64,000 nt of DNA. Origin: Ecdyonurus torrentis. Its lineage: Eukaryota; Arthropoda; Insecta; Ephemeroptera; Heptageniidae. Position 1 is the stretch's first letter. Every line of letters starts with the position of its first letter. Positions 11,448-23,811 of the stretch are shown here, piece after piece. Where the stretch lies: contig OX439131.1 of NCBI GenBank assembly GCA_949318235.1, positions 8,672,811 through 8,736,810 on the forward strand, given 5' to 3'. Both the position numbers and the translations under genes were made by a program. The notes under the pieces are model-generated. The model was not told where the DNA came from. It ran no database searches and saw only the letters and a program-made list of their open reading frames with translations.

Positions 11448-11680
11448 TAGCACCGTGTTCCTGCCTGCTTCGTTGCTACCACCGCCCTCTCTCTCTCTCT
11501 CTCTCTCTCCTTTCTCTCTCTCTCTCTGCTGCCGCTGCTTGCCCGGCCAAACTCACTCACTCCCACCCAGTGTGGACTACTAGTCAGCCTGCCACCCCCA
11601 CCCAACCCCCCGACACCTAACACCATCCTCCTCCACCTCACTATTGTGGACCTTCCTTCCTTCCTCACACATGCTACTTT
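11237..11680. promoter_or_regulatory. Pyrimidine-rich, G+C-elevated island with AG and TC tracts
   Basis: An (AG)13 tract (11237-11263) is followed by a G+C-elevated unique stretch, then (TC) tracts at 11402-11444 and 11487-11527, then a C-rich segment to about 11660. The base composition differs sharply from the AT-rich flanks. GAGA tracts plus a G+C-rich core resemble a paused-type arthropod promoter or 5' UTR, but no linked coding exon is visible. Peptides predicted across the region are simple-repeat translations. Confidence 0.3.
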
Positions 11681-12214
11681 TCTTTTTCTTCTCTTATCAC
11701 TAATACGTAATGTAGCAAAATATTAATAATATTATATTTCAAAAAAAAAAAAAAAAAAAAAAAGTACAAAGAAAAAGAAATAAAAGAAAAACGAAAGAAA
11801 GAAATAATTGTTTCATTGGTTTTATATATATATCTAATTACAGTAGAAAAAATATTTTATGATATTTATCTACGGTAATAATATTAATGGAGAAAAAAAA
11901 TATAAGAATGAAGTATAGATTACTATCACACACACACATAAGAGAATGGTTTAACTTTTAAATAATATTGGTAATTGATGATAATAATGTATATAGGTGG
12001 AATTATTATAAGAAATTTAGGTGTGAACGATGATATGCCAAAGTACGCGCACAAATTCAAGGAATCATTGTTCTTGCATGTATAGGCGTACACTGCCTAA
12101 CAACCAAATAAATATAAGCGCTGTATATAATGCAAACGTATACGTGCGTGTGTGTATTTAAAAGTGACGAATTTTAGAAGAAGAAAATCCTCAATAAATT
12201 TTTCTTTCCTCTTT

Positions 12215-12215
<1 letters not shown>

Positions 12216-12259
<44 letters not shown>

Positions 12260-12302
12260 TGTTTTGTTTTGTTTTGTTTCGTTTCGTTTCGTTTTGTTTT
12301 GT
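12216..12302 (+). repeat. (GTT)n followed by (GTTTT/GTTTC)n
   Basis: About 13 GTT units grade into nine GTTTT or GTTTC pentamers. The minus-strand poly-Asn frame across it is an artefact of the repeat. Confidence 0.95.
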
Positions 12303-12408
12303 AAATTGTAAGAAATGCAATTTTTTCGCGCAAAAATTTCTACATTTGAGCAACTATCACAATATAAGGGTTTTTAAAGTTAATATTTAGTTATGCCTTG
12401 TAGGTATC

Positions 12409-12465
12409 AAGTTTGACGTGATCACGCATCGTATGCCACTGATTGTAACAAGAATCAAAAAATGA
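12409..12465 (+). repeat. Short interspersed repeat, family E, copy 1
   Basis: Shares TGACGTGATCA and TATGCCACTGATTGTAACAA, in the same order and spacing, with 26648-26700. Too short to classify; probably the end of an unrecognised dispersed element. Confidence 0.5.
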
Positions 12466-15400
12466 AATTTTTATCTAAACACTTGCGTTACTCAATATCA
12501 ATATCGTAAAGTATAAGAAGATAGTGAATAAAATCATTGGAATTTGTTGAAGTTTAAATATATGACTACATGTTTAAATATGTGTATATATAGATAATTA
12601 TAATCCAACAGTATTAACAGATATATTTTTATTATTCGTCGATTAAAAAGTATTGATAAATCACATATTTGAAGAAACAAAATATTCTAAGCAATATTAT
12701 TTAAAACGAATATTTTCAATGAAAATAAAAATCTTATAAATATACTTAAACTTAAAATCTCTCAGGGTGTATTATTATACTGTGCACAAAACTTTTATTT
12801 TATTTTTATTTTTCCTATTATTTAGAACACATATATTATCAAATCACAAAAATTGTAATAAAAATGATGTCATAATCTTACTGTATATTATATTAATTGT
12901 GGACTGATTTTTGATTTAACAGTCTTTTAAATTCTAGCTGGCTTTAATATCTTATAATCAAGACATTTTATGTTCTTATTTTTAACCATGAATTTGATGC
13001 ATATTACTATTTTATATAACTTATACATAAAGAAACAACAAAAATTCAGAGTAAGTTCCTAACATATTATGTACGTACTGTTGAATTAGGGATAGGGGTT
13101 TGTGTGATTCAACTTTGAGACAATTTTTCATAAAATTATTACAGTTCAAATTATTTAAATTTTTAGCTCCAATATAAATAATTACATAAAATTTAGAGAT
13201 TTATATATAAAAATAAAAAATAAATTTAATTTCATGCGGGCATATTGTATGTATTTTAAAAATCAAGAAAGTAAATAATAAATAAATATTATGTTTTTTT
13301 TAAATTTATTTTGTTTTTAAATGCCAGCAAATGAACACTATAATATTATATTATATTAATTTGTGACTGCAGTGGATGCAAAAAAAAAAAAATCAATTAA
13401 ACAAACATTCTTTTTAATCAATTTACCGTGCTACTACAGCAATCAAGAAAGTGATATACTTTTGTTTCCTTACATTTTATCAAAATATTTTACGGCCACA
13501 GGTTATGATTTATAAATAATTTTTAATGTCTTTTGTTTTTAAATATAATTTTAGTTATTTTACTTGAAATAACTTGACACCAGGTTTATTATTGATTTCT
13601 TTAAATAGAAAAAAATTATGCTGACATAACAAACAATTATAATATGGTATTATTATGAATTTAGTTACAATTAAAATTATTTTCAAAATAATTATTTTTG
13701 CTTTGAAGTTTAAATAAAAAAATGTCATTCATGTACAAAAATGATTAAGTTCTCTTTTTATTTTTACATTAAGCATTTTATATTTTAATATATTTTATAT
13801 TGTTTTGTTCTAAAACGTAAAATATTAAATTAATTTTATATATTACATAACAAAAAAAGAAATATTGATTAATAAATTATTTATGAAATTAATATTTTAA
13901 ATTTACCACGAATGACCTTTTGGTTTTATTGGTTTACTAATTAAGGAAAAATACATTCAACAGGAATTAAAACTATGAAGTTTAATTTTTACCAGGGTTT
14001 GAAACACAACAATATATCATGCAACAATATGCTTTGTATATAGAAACCTATGCTCTTTAATTGTTTAATAACTTTTTTTTAATTGTGCAATATATAAGGA
14101 AATCATGTTGTTGTTATTTGTCTATTTATGTTTATAACATTCAAATATATATATATTTTTTACTTATTATAATTATTATTACAAGGTTCTAATTTATTCA
14201 GAAGAATTGTGAGCTGAAATTATAAACAATATGTTTTAAAATTAGAAAAAAAAATTATATATAAAAGAGCAAATCAAAAATTTGAATTTGTTTGTTTAAT
14301 TGTGACGAAAAAAAAACTTGCCTCTATTCATATTATCATGTATTTAAAAGGCAATTTTTAATTTACTTCGTGATTTTTTTTCTTTCATTTTTTTTTTTTT
14401 TTTTTTTTTTTTTACGATATAGTATAAAAAGTGAACATATTATCTTTTTTTATATATATAATATTATAACCACAATAAGTTTGGTGTAACAGGCATCTAT
14501 AATATTTTTATTCTTTTTACAAATAGGCAAAATATTATAAAAGCACAAAATGATAAAAAATATTAACATAAAATTTAAAATATAATATATTGCAACTTTT
14601 TTTTGTTTAGCTATATTAAAAAACTATATTACACGGCAGGACAACAATTAACTATATAATAAATAAACGTTATACTATATATTTTTTTATAAATATTTAT
14701 CAACATAACAAATTAAAAAATGATTTGATTTTTGTTCATATAGTTTTTAAGTTTTTTTTTTTTTTTTTTTTTTTTTTGATAATTTTATTTCAATTTGCTT
14801 ATTCATCTCGTCAACCATTTTTATACTTGTGTGTGATAAAAATATTTTCCACGTACAAATTTTGTCACATTGAGGTCTTAACATTACACAATAACAGTGT
14901 GAAAATTATATAAGTTATATTTTATAACAACTTTTGTACTGTAAAGAGAACACGTTTCTAAGTTGAGATATGACCTCTCTTCAGTAAAAAGGTCACTACA
15001 AAATTGGTGCACACTGATGGGCAAAAACATCGATCTTACACTCATTTCTCAACATTGACCAAGTTTGTACGTGTGCGGACGGCCGCTTTATTTTGCGGTA
15101 ATTTAACATATAATTATGTAGCTGAAGAAAAATTTAGAATTGAAGTTTAGTATTAAATATTTAACTATTTTACCTTAAAAAGAAGGAATACTTTACGTAA
15201 TTTAAGCACTTATTCTTAGTAATTATTTTTATTTTAATCAGTAAGAATTTAAAGGCACTAAAATAATAAAACAATTTTTACAAGTACAATCTAAATGAAA
15301 ACATTTTTAAAACCTGTTCACACAGAGCAATAAAAATGATTGCACAATCATTTTTAATGTTACAATATTTTTATTAAATGTAAGTCAAAAACATTCAAAT

Positions 15401-17146
15401 TTAGAAAATGTTTGAAATTTCAACAGATTTTATACATTTATGGAAATTTTTGAAAGAGAAAAAAAAAAGTTAAATTTTGCAGCTATAAGAATGATTGCTA
15501 TAATCGCTTTTATTGCTACATGTTCTCAGTCTTTAAAGTAAGCCTTCAATGATCAATACTTTTTAAAATCAATGCACCCTTTTGCTGAAATCTTTAAAAA
15601 CTAAAAAACTGGTGTCATTTTTTAAATAGATTAACTCAATTTTATTTATTTAATAATGAAAATTCTTACTGGAAGATTTAAGTTTGGCAGTGTATTTGAT
15701 TTTGCTTATTTACGGAAGCTTTATTTTAACTAACCTAAAATACTTTACGTAAATAAAATGCAATATTTAAGGTAAAATAGTAAAATATTAAAATAATATT
15801 TCAAGAAAAAAAGAAAGATACAAATAGTTTTCATTTAAAACTCAAATATATTCAGTACTTCAGCGTAACAAGTACTGAAGAAGAAAAAAAATTACAAAAA
15901 AAAAACAAACAGAGAAAGTGCTGCAAATATATGACTGCAACAATAGCATCAAATCTCCTTTTTTTGCTGCTGAATTAGAGTAAATTGCTAAAAGTGAGGA
16001 CTAAATATACTCTCATTTATTTTTGCAGACACAATACGACCTTTTTTTTTAAAATTTTTATTTTTTTATTTTTCTTTAAATATTTTTTTGCTAGAACATC
16101 AACTTTGTTAACTAAATCAAGTGAGAAGACTCGTTTTTTTATTTTTTTTTTCTTATTTTTTTATGGTTGTGGTGGTGTGTATTATTATTTATATTTATTA
16201 ATCTGCTGTCTAAAAAACAGTTTAAAAAAAACACATGTACTGTCCTCTTTATAAAAAATAAATTTAATTACATAAAAAATCATTTCAATATTATTGTTAT
16301 AGTTTGTTTATTAAATATATTATTTTATATTCGTTTTTAAAACGATCAATAATATTCATTTAAATATATATTATATTATTTCTCTTTATTTATTGCATAT
16401 TTGGTTGTGTTTTACACACTTCAGTAAGTAAAAATGTCGTTGCTCGAGATTAGTTTTGATTTGCTGTTTAAAACGTATTTCAAATCAATGAATTCACTCT
16501 TTTATGGTCTTGTACCACATAGTAAAAAAATTAATTGATTTTAAATAAGTGACAATTTTTTTTTTCTGAAAAAAAAATGTCAAATTATGCAAAATTAATA
16601 ATTTTTTTAAAATAGTATATAGTTTGTTATTATTATTTTTTTATTGAAACATTTTTTTATATAATCAAAAATATTTAATCTATCTAATCACTGGACAGTA
16701 AAACTATAGCATCAACTAGTTAGTAATTGCAAATTGTTTATTTTTTCTTCTTTTTTATATAATATAATATACCATCAAGAGGAGGTTATTTATTATTCAT
16801 AACAAAATATTATATACCCATCCAAATCTAATTTCAGTTATCCATTCACATAACAGTTTGACATCATTTAATAACAACATTTATTAACAATATATTTTAT
16901 ATTTTAATAATATATTTTATTATTTTCTTTTTTTCTGGTATCAGTCGGAGGCAAAAAGTTTTTTTCTTCTTCTTCTTTTTTTTTTTTTTTTTTTTTTCTT
17001 TCGTTATACGAGTTTGAAAAAGGTCAAAATGGAATTAGAATATTTTTTTATTATTATTATTATTTTTAAAGTTCCACAGTTACGATGTATTTTTGTGCAA
17101 TCCGTAGAACTCAAATATCATTTAAATATTAAAACTATTTCTTTTA

Positions 17147-17182
<36 letters not shown>

Positions 17183-17546
17183 TTAGGTGGAATGAGGAAC
17201 AACAAGAGTAACATTTTTTTATATAAAAAAAAATATTTAAGATAAAGCAATTTTTTATATTTACTTGAAGTTCAACTATAAAACTAGCTGAAATTTTCGT
17301 GTAAAAATCTTTCATTGAATGGTAATTCTGAGCGATTTGGAATTTTTTTCAATACATAATTATTTTGTAAGTATAGTTGTACATACCAAAGGCTTAATAT
17401 TTTTTTTTAATAATAACTATAATAATAAAAATTTTAAATTTTTTTTAGCCCTTTAGTATATATAATTTTTTTTAAATATAATTATTATATTTTGATTATA
17501 TCATTTTTTCATAATTAATAATAAATAACTTCCTCTGAAATATTAG
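12466..17546. other. AT-rich intergenic DNA 3' of the NALF-like gene
   Basis: Nothing gene-like. There are poly-T runs at 14389-14413, 14753-14777, 16975-16997 and 17150-17178. ATT repeats and dense stops occur in every frame. The last few hundred bases before 17546 would contain the 3' UTR of the minus-strand gene; AATAAA-like signals on the minus strand are too common here to pick one. Confidence 0.6.
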
Positions 17547-18562
17547 CTAGAGGTAACCGTCTGTTGTTCTTGTATGGACGAGTAAAAATAACAACATATA
17601 TGGCAAATGGGCGAGAAATAAATTGGATAAATTAATTATCCTTATTATAATAGTAACTAAAGAAAACCACCACCATTGTAAATACGATGATGAGGATAAT
17701 CTTTTTCTAATAGTAATACTATTATCTTCTGTTATATTATTTTTGTTATCATTATTATTATTATCATTATTAAATAATAATAATAATAACCTATTTGTTG
17801 TATGTCTCGCCACTTGTGCTGTAGCATTATTATTACTTAAACAATGTATATGGAAGCTAACTCCAGCACTTTTAACATCACCACTTTTACTTGAGGTCTT
17901 TGTATCTTCAAAACTATCAACAACAATTTCATGATGATGATGTAAAGGGTTATTATTATTATTATTATCTTTATTAAATTTATTTTTATTATATTTATCA
18001 TTATTATTATTTTTATTATTCACTGATTGTTGTTGTTGTTGTTGTTGTTGTTGTTTGATGTCCGTTTGTTGTGATGATGTAGGGGATACAGCACAATTTT
18101 TTTGTTGCACTTTTTCTTCATTCGTAAGTTGGCTACACTGTAACTGATGGTGAGGCTGTTTATTATTATTGTTATCATTATTATTTTTATTATTATTAGA
18201 AGTAGAAGAAGATGATGATATTAAGTTGGTACTACTAGTATTTAAAGACGAAGAAGAAGAAGAAGAAAGAGAAGAATCGATTCTTCTACTATTATTATTA
18301 ATATTATTATTATAATTATTTATAGTATTATTAATCTTATTATCATTATTATTAACTAATAACAATTCCCGTTGATCACAAGCAGTAGTTGTCGAGCACA
18401 CACCATGTAACCGGCCTTGCTTTCGTTGTCGCAGAATGGGATGTAAGGTTTTTCGTCGCATTGACGCGACACTCTCAGCAGTATCACAGTACCGGAAACA
18501 GCACTCGTCATTTCCATAGGCTGAGCGCTCATACTGTTCTCCCGTTTCAGGAATGTTGGGAT
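17547..18562 (-). CDS. Nlf-1: NALF1/FAM155-like NALCN auxiliary protein, last exon
   Basis: This exon gives 338 codons to TAG at 17549-17547. The acceptor is TTTGATTTCAG at 18573-18563, and its two-base start completes a GAT codon with the G left by exon 20855-21125 (phase 1 to phase 1). Residues 1-54 continue the cysteine-rich domain: DPNIPETGEQYERSAYG, then NDECCFRYCD, then RRKTLHPILRQRKQGRLHG. Residues about 70-295 are low-complexity Asn, Ser, Gln (nine in a row) and His, coded by AAT, AGT and CAA-type repeats. Near the end (about 296-330) is a hydrophobic segment with WWWFSLVTIII and YMLLFLLV; FAM155 proteins have predicted membrane segments at their ends. The family assists folding and surface delivery of the sodium leak channel NALCN. 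A weak donor (CATG|GTGTGT, about 18403) could shorten the exon, but about 280 stop-free codons in AT-rich DNA favour coding. Confidence 0.72.
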
Positions 18563-20854
18563 CTGAAATCAAAGTTTTTACGGTCATTTATATGTAAATT
18601 ATGTGACAAAATTCAGAAAGGAAATTAAAAAAAAAAACTTTTATATATGTGATAAATTAGCAAAAACTACCCTGATTTAATTTAATTTGTTTCTCATTCT
18701 TGTTACTAAAGTTTACAGTAACATCTATACATCATCTTTGATATCCTATAATTACCCTAATTTCCCTCTAAAAAAATAAACAAAACACTATTCAGGGTAA
18801 AATAATTTAAAATAAGATAGAAATAAATGCCTGGCTTTACTAACACTGGAAAGAAACTAAAGGCTATCACTACAAGTCCCCTACTTTTGGGACCAGTTGT
18901 AAATAAATTGTGAAAATGACAATTTTTTTTAATGTGTGTGAACCAACCAATAAGGCTTTGCCTTGATTAGATATATGTATTGTGTTAATGCTAATAAAAA
19001 AATAGAGCTGCAAAGTCCTAAAGCCGTAATATATATATATATAATATATATCGTACAAAAAATTCAGGCAAATACGAATTCGATATACCTATAAGTGGAT
19101 TTAAAAATTATATTCATATTAAATATTTTAATACAATGTGTTCATTATACTTGATTATTATGTTATTATACTTTAAAATACAATTATCTATTCACTGCTT
19201 GAATTATTGATAAAAGTGATAACCGAATATACTTAAACAAAAACAAAAATGAAATAACACACTTTTGGTCTTCGGTTCATTTCGTGATGATAAAATAATG
19301 ATCGTTTGGAAGAGACCACACGAATGGTCATTTGAAATCTCGGTGGGTGTGAGAAATTTTTACGTTCATTCATTCTGCTGTTTGTTTTAATCAAAAAGGT
19401 CAAAGTTAAAATTATGTTACATAAATGTTTCAAAACATAGTTATTAGTACGTACAAAACTGTATTTCTTAAATTCCGGGCCTTTTTAATTTTTAAATTAT
19501 TCTTGACATGTACTAAATATATCTGATTTTTATTTTAGATATAATATACAATGACTTAATATGAAGAAAGTAATACCTTATCACATACACATTTTAATAA
19601 TTAGTTCACACAAGCTGATTTTTTATGCAACATTTTTTATGCAATATAAGCATAAGGTATAAAAAGTTTTATCGCTATGGAACTATTCTTCTGAAAGAGG
19701 TTTAATTAATAAAATAATTTAAGGAATGCTTGCCTTCTACGTTTATATAATATATATTTTATAAAAAATATACTATAATTTCAGAGTTGCAAAAAATTGA
19801 AAGTTTTTTATTTTAATTATCTATTAAAGTAGGCTATACAAATGAATTTCAACATTGAAGCAAAAATAGAGAACAAAATGTGGACGCTAAAGGTGCACTG
19901 TGTGGGTGGAAAGATATAAAGAAGAAAGCATAAAATATAACTGTGCGGTAGAATGCCAAATGGTCCGGCAAATAAGGGAATGGTCAGAAAGAGAGACGTT
20001 TGTCAATGCATCGTTACAGTTCTTTCCAAGCACAAAAAAAAATAACAATACTTGAATTTTAACAATATTCTTATTTCTATTGGAGAAAACCGTACTACGT
20101 TCTAATATTTGAGCTGACTTTGCGTTTTTAGGCTTAATTTGAAATATTCATACAAGTTTCATCATCATAAAGACAACAAAATTTGATTTAATTAAATTAA
20201 TAAACTTGCCAATTAGGATTGTTTTAGGTACATTAAAAATATTTAAAAAGCTTTGCAATTCAGAATAATTATATATATTTAGGTGTATACGAAACCACTA
20301 TTTTTTTTTCTTTATGAAGAAAAAAAAATAGTAGTAGTAGAAAAAAAAAGTACGACTGGCACTTTTTTTTTTCTGGCATCTTAATAATTATTATGGCTGT
20401 TGGAAATAGAGAAAAAAAAAGCGAAAAAAGGTCTTATTGAGTAGACCTAAACCTGAATATAAGTAATCATTCCTAATAATATCTAATAATGTAAAAAACA
20501 TGTCTGTGCTATATATAAATTGTTCAAAATACACCCTTTGAAAAATATTTATGGCGTATGGACACGATTCACACGATATTTGAACTGTTACTATAAAAAA
20601 AGAAATAAGCTCAAATAATAACCTTTTATTATTATTATTAAGATTTATTGCAGTTAAGGGAAATTTAAAAGAGTGGGGAAGATGACTCTTACAATGGGAT
20701 GGTTTTTAGGGCCAAACTGTGAATTTCAAGGCGGGTATGTAATTTTCAATGCAATTGTGGCTAGTGGCGATTGAATTATCATGTGTACTATGTTATTTAC
20801 GACGTAATTTTTACGTCAATTCCTGCATAAGTGGTCCACGATGTGTGATCTTAC
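18563..20854 (-). other. Intron of the NALF-like gene
   Basis: A 2.3-kb AT-rich intron bounded by donor CTCG|GTAAGA (20855/20854) and acceptor TTTGATTTCAG (18563). Both strands are full of stops. It holds a small (TA) run near 19029-19051 and A-rich runs near 20320-20420. No other exon is evident. Confidence 0.7.
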
Positions 20855-21125
20855 CGAGGCACAGGAAGGTGGGTTCACCCGCATATTGGGTCGTGTAGCC
20901 CGGCGCGCGGTCCCCAGGCAGGAAGAACGGACATCGCTGCTCCACTTGCTGACACACGACGCGGCATGGACGCACCTTGCGCCATGCTCGCCGTCGTCGT
21001 CGAGGCCGCGCCCCCACCTCCTGTTGGTGAGTGGGACTAAGAGCAGGGGGCGCGGACCTCACGGGGACACGGTGAGGCTCGTGATAAGGCAACAGGGACG
21101 CGCACACCCAACGACGATACGCATC
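20855..21125 (-). CDS. Nlf-1: NALF1/FAM155-like NALCN auxiliary protein, cysteine-rich-domain exon
   Basis: A 271-base exon, strikingly G+C-rich against its flanks, with acceptor TTTGTTTACTAG (up to 21126) and donor CTCG|GTAAGA. It encodes 90 residues plus one base, starting DAYRRWVCASLLPY. A variable Pro/Arg-rich stretch includes RPRRRRRAWRK. Then come VRPCRVVCQQVEQRCPFFLP and TTQYAGEPTFLCL. The spacing Cx3C-x6-C and the VE.RCP.FLP and Y.GEP.FLC motifs are what I recognise as the frizzled-like cysteine-rich domain of FAM155/NALF (C. elegans and fly NLF-1), which binds the extracellular face of NALCN. There is no in-exon start codon; the N-terminal membrane segment must be in 5' exons not located here. 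Phase 1 joins exactly to the exon at 18562. The family call is from memory of motifs, not a search. Confidence 0.8.
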
Positions 21126-22521
21126 CTAGTAAACAAACAAATATCGACATATTAGTATTTTCATAGAAGTAGAGAATTCATTGTTAACTGAGTTGATAAC
21201 AAATTAAAAATTTATATCAATTCATTTCATTTTTTTTTTTCTGCAAACGTAAGTGTCAAATGTTCAAACTCAAGTCATGGTGTAACTGAAATAAAAATGC
21301 AAGGGGTGCGAAGTATGTGAAGTTAAAGTTGCAGCAGAAAACAAAGTAAATAATCATATCAAGTGCAAATGTTAGTCCTAAATCCGAGAAGTGTTTAGTG
21401 TTTCAACAAATGATAATTAGCAGTAACATTTGGCATGATCATTTGCCAAACATCAACACATTTGCTCACGCATTTCATCCTTTTAAATCTGTTTAAATTT
21501 CTATTTCTGATTTTTTTCTAACGTTTAATTACATATTATGTTTAGTGAACTATTACAGTTCTTTTTCCTCTGACAATTTAACAAATGTTTTTCAGGTCCT
21601 AAACTATATATAATTAGTTTAGCGATTTGTATTCAAGTAGAACTTAAACAAAATTGATATTTTTCTTAAGATAATTTACTTAATTATATTACTTTTGCGT
21701 TACTCATTTATATTGATAGGAGAAAAATATTAGTAAAATAAAGCACATGAAAGAATTAAAGTAAAAGTTCTGTGGCCATTTTAGCTTTTTTTTTTTTTTT
21801 TTTTTTTTTTTACCTTATTCGTGGTATATATCAATCAATAGAACTATAATATTTGAGTAGCCTGTATTAATGGTATAACTCTTTAAGTCAAGGAAAGCTA
21901 GCAAATTTTTACTGCCAAGTCTCTCTCTCTCTAATAGCCCAGCACACCACACAGCCTCGCGCTACATTAACTGAGGGTGTTTCATTATAGCGGCACTTAA
22001 CATGACCAAAGTCAATGATCATTCTCAGGTACAACTGATCAACCGAAACTGATCAGAGTATTTCAATCACATGGTTGAAAAAGTGTAAATTTGTCTATAA
22101 TTCTATGCAACATGACAAATTTCCTTATATTGTTTAATTTTTTCATTGGACATTATAGCATAAATGTTGAATTATATACTGCTCTATTTTTTGAAGAAAA
22201 AGAAGGAAAAAAAATAAGCACAAATATAAATTGAAAAATTGTAATACATTAATTTCTTTGAAGCAAAATCTTAGTTTGAAAACTACTCCGTAGATAATAA
22301 AAAATCATATCCTAAAAAAAAATTATAAAATAGTCCTAAATTTGTTATTATCGTTGTTAATTTTTTTTTCTTATGGATTTCTTAAACGTTTATATCGTTT
22401 AATCATTTTTGTTATTACTTTCTCACTTATCGTGTTTTTTTCCTGACATTGATAAGATTAATTATTTTCAAAACTATTGAATAGCCTAATAGCCTAATTA
22501 TTAAGAATATATATATTTCAA

Positions 22522-22813
22522 TAGACCGCTTGCACTCATATTTAAGAGCCGCCATTTTGTTGGTCAGGAATACATAGGCCAGCATAGGAAAAACATCATT
22601 TTTATTTTTTTAATAGCAAAAGAAGCTTCAAACCTCAATCAAAGCCTTATTTCTAGCTCCTAATAAGCTCGAAGGATATGAGAAAAATTTGTTGAGTTGA
22701 AATAAACAATTTTTTATGTGAAAAATTAGGAAAAACGAAGTTTCCCCTATGCTGGACAATGCATTAGGCACCACAAACATGGCGACAAAGCGCAAGGATG
22801 TGCAAGGGGTCTA
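22522..22813 (+). mobile_element. MITE family C, copy 1
   Basis: A 292-base element bounded by TAGACCGCTTGCAC and TGTGCAAGGGGTCTA, with internal GAGCCGCCATTTTG, AAGAAGCTTCAAACCTCAAT and CCTATGCTGGACAAT. A near-identical order of blocks occurs at 54177-54473. It is non-coding, with a possible TA target. Confidence 0.82.
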
Positions 22814-22854
22814 TAATTTATCATTGGAATTTAAATTTTAGCAAGTAAAATGTC

Positions 22855-22901
22855 CGGTATATAAGTATATATAAATATATATAAATATATATAAATATAT
22901 A

Positions 22902-22964
<63 letters not shown>
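22855..22964 (+). repeat. (AT)n microsatellite with ATAA variants
   Basis: Begins as ATATATAA units and becomes a pure AT run directly after MITE C copy 1, ending before TGTATTATAG. Confidence 0.95.
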
Positions 22965-22967
<3 letters not shown>

Positions 22968-23375
22968 ATTATAGTATCCAAAAATGTTTGCTGAAAATAA
23001 ATTCATCAACCATTTTATATTTTAATTTATATTTATTCATTAAAAACAATGTAAAAAAATATGAGTTAAATATTTTCTATTGTAATTTTCTTTTCAATTA
23101 AATAGAAAATTAAAACATAAAATCATTCTTGTACACGTGCTTTACGCAACATATAAGTTTGGCTTCAACTTTGTAAAAGGTATCTTAGGTTTCAAATACA
23201 CGCTTAATTAAGGCAAAAGTTCTACAATATTATATCCAACCTAATGGCAGTGAATGAAATCAATCTCTTATACTAATGGAAGGGCTTACTTACTAAACCA
23301 AACCATTCTCCTAAAAATTACAATTTTTGAGACAATCAGTACCAAGAACAAAGATTAGAACAGTATAATAATAAA

Positions 23376-23490
<115 letters not shown>

Positions 23491-23719
23491 CAAGATTTAA
23501 ATTCATTTAAGTTTCTTCTTTAAGAAACAATATTTAATCTAAACAAAAATATAAAAATTTCAGTTTAAGCCTTAAGGAGAGTGAGAAAATACAAGATTTT
23601 TTTTTCTTTTAAAGAAAATGTACAGAAAATATGGTCATGTCTATCAAGCCTGTGATATTTTGTATCTAGGACGGTGGAGACTGCTGCATAGGCGTCGTCG
23701 TTCAAACATCCTTTATGAC

Positions 23720-23722
<3 letters not shown>

Positions 23723-23807
<85 letters not shown>
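23723..23807 (+). repeat. (AG)n microsatellite
   Basis: An 85-base uninterrupted GA run, preceded by a G+C-elevated stretch (GGACGGTGGAGACTGC, about 23670). Arg/Glu peptides predicted across it are artefacts. Confidence 0.95.

Positions 23808-23811
<4 letters not shown>

Noticed and set aside
17623..17934. A 103-codon plus-strand hydrophobic frame
   Set aside because: Antisense shadow of the Asn-rich NALF-like exon; AAT repeats read backwards give Ile and Leu.
18480..18562. Resemblance of DECCFRYCD to an insulin or IGF A-chain
   Set aside because: The fourth A-chain cysteine is absent and no dibasic cleavage or B-chain is present; the fit to the NALF cysteine-rich domain across the splice junction is better.
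18389..18628. Plus-strand acceptor-like TTCTCCCGTTTCAG and an open plus frame
   Set aside because: It lies over the minus-strand exon that joins in phase with the cysteine-rich exon; no plus-strand donor or partner exon was found. The second minus-strand frame, also open here, does not match the phase of the upstream exon.
20841..21155. A 104-codon plus-strand frame in the G+C-rich block
   Set aside because: The minus strand has conserved cysteine motifs and matching splice sites; the plus frame is its shadow.
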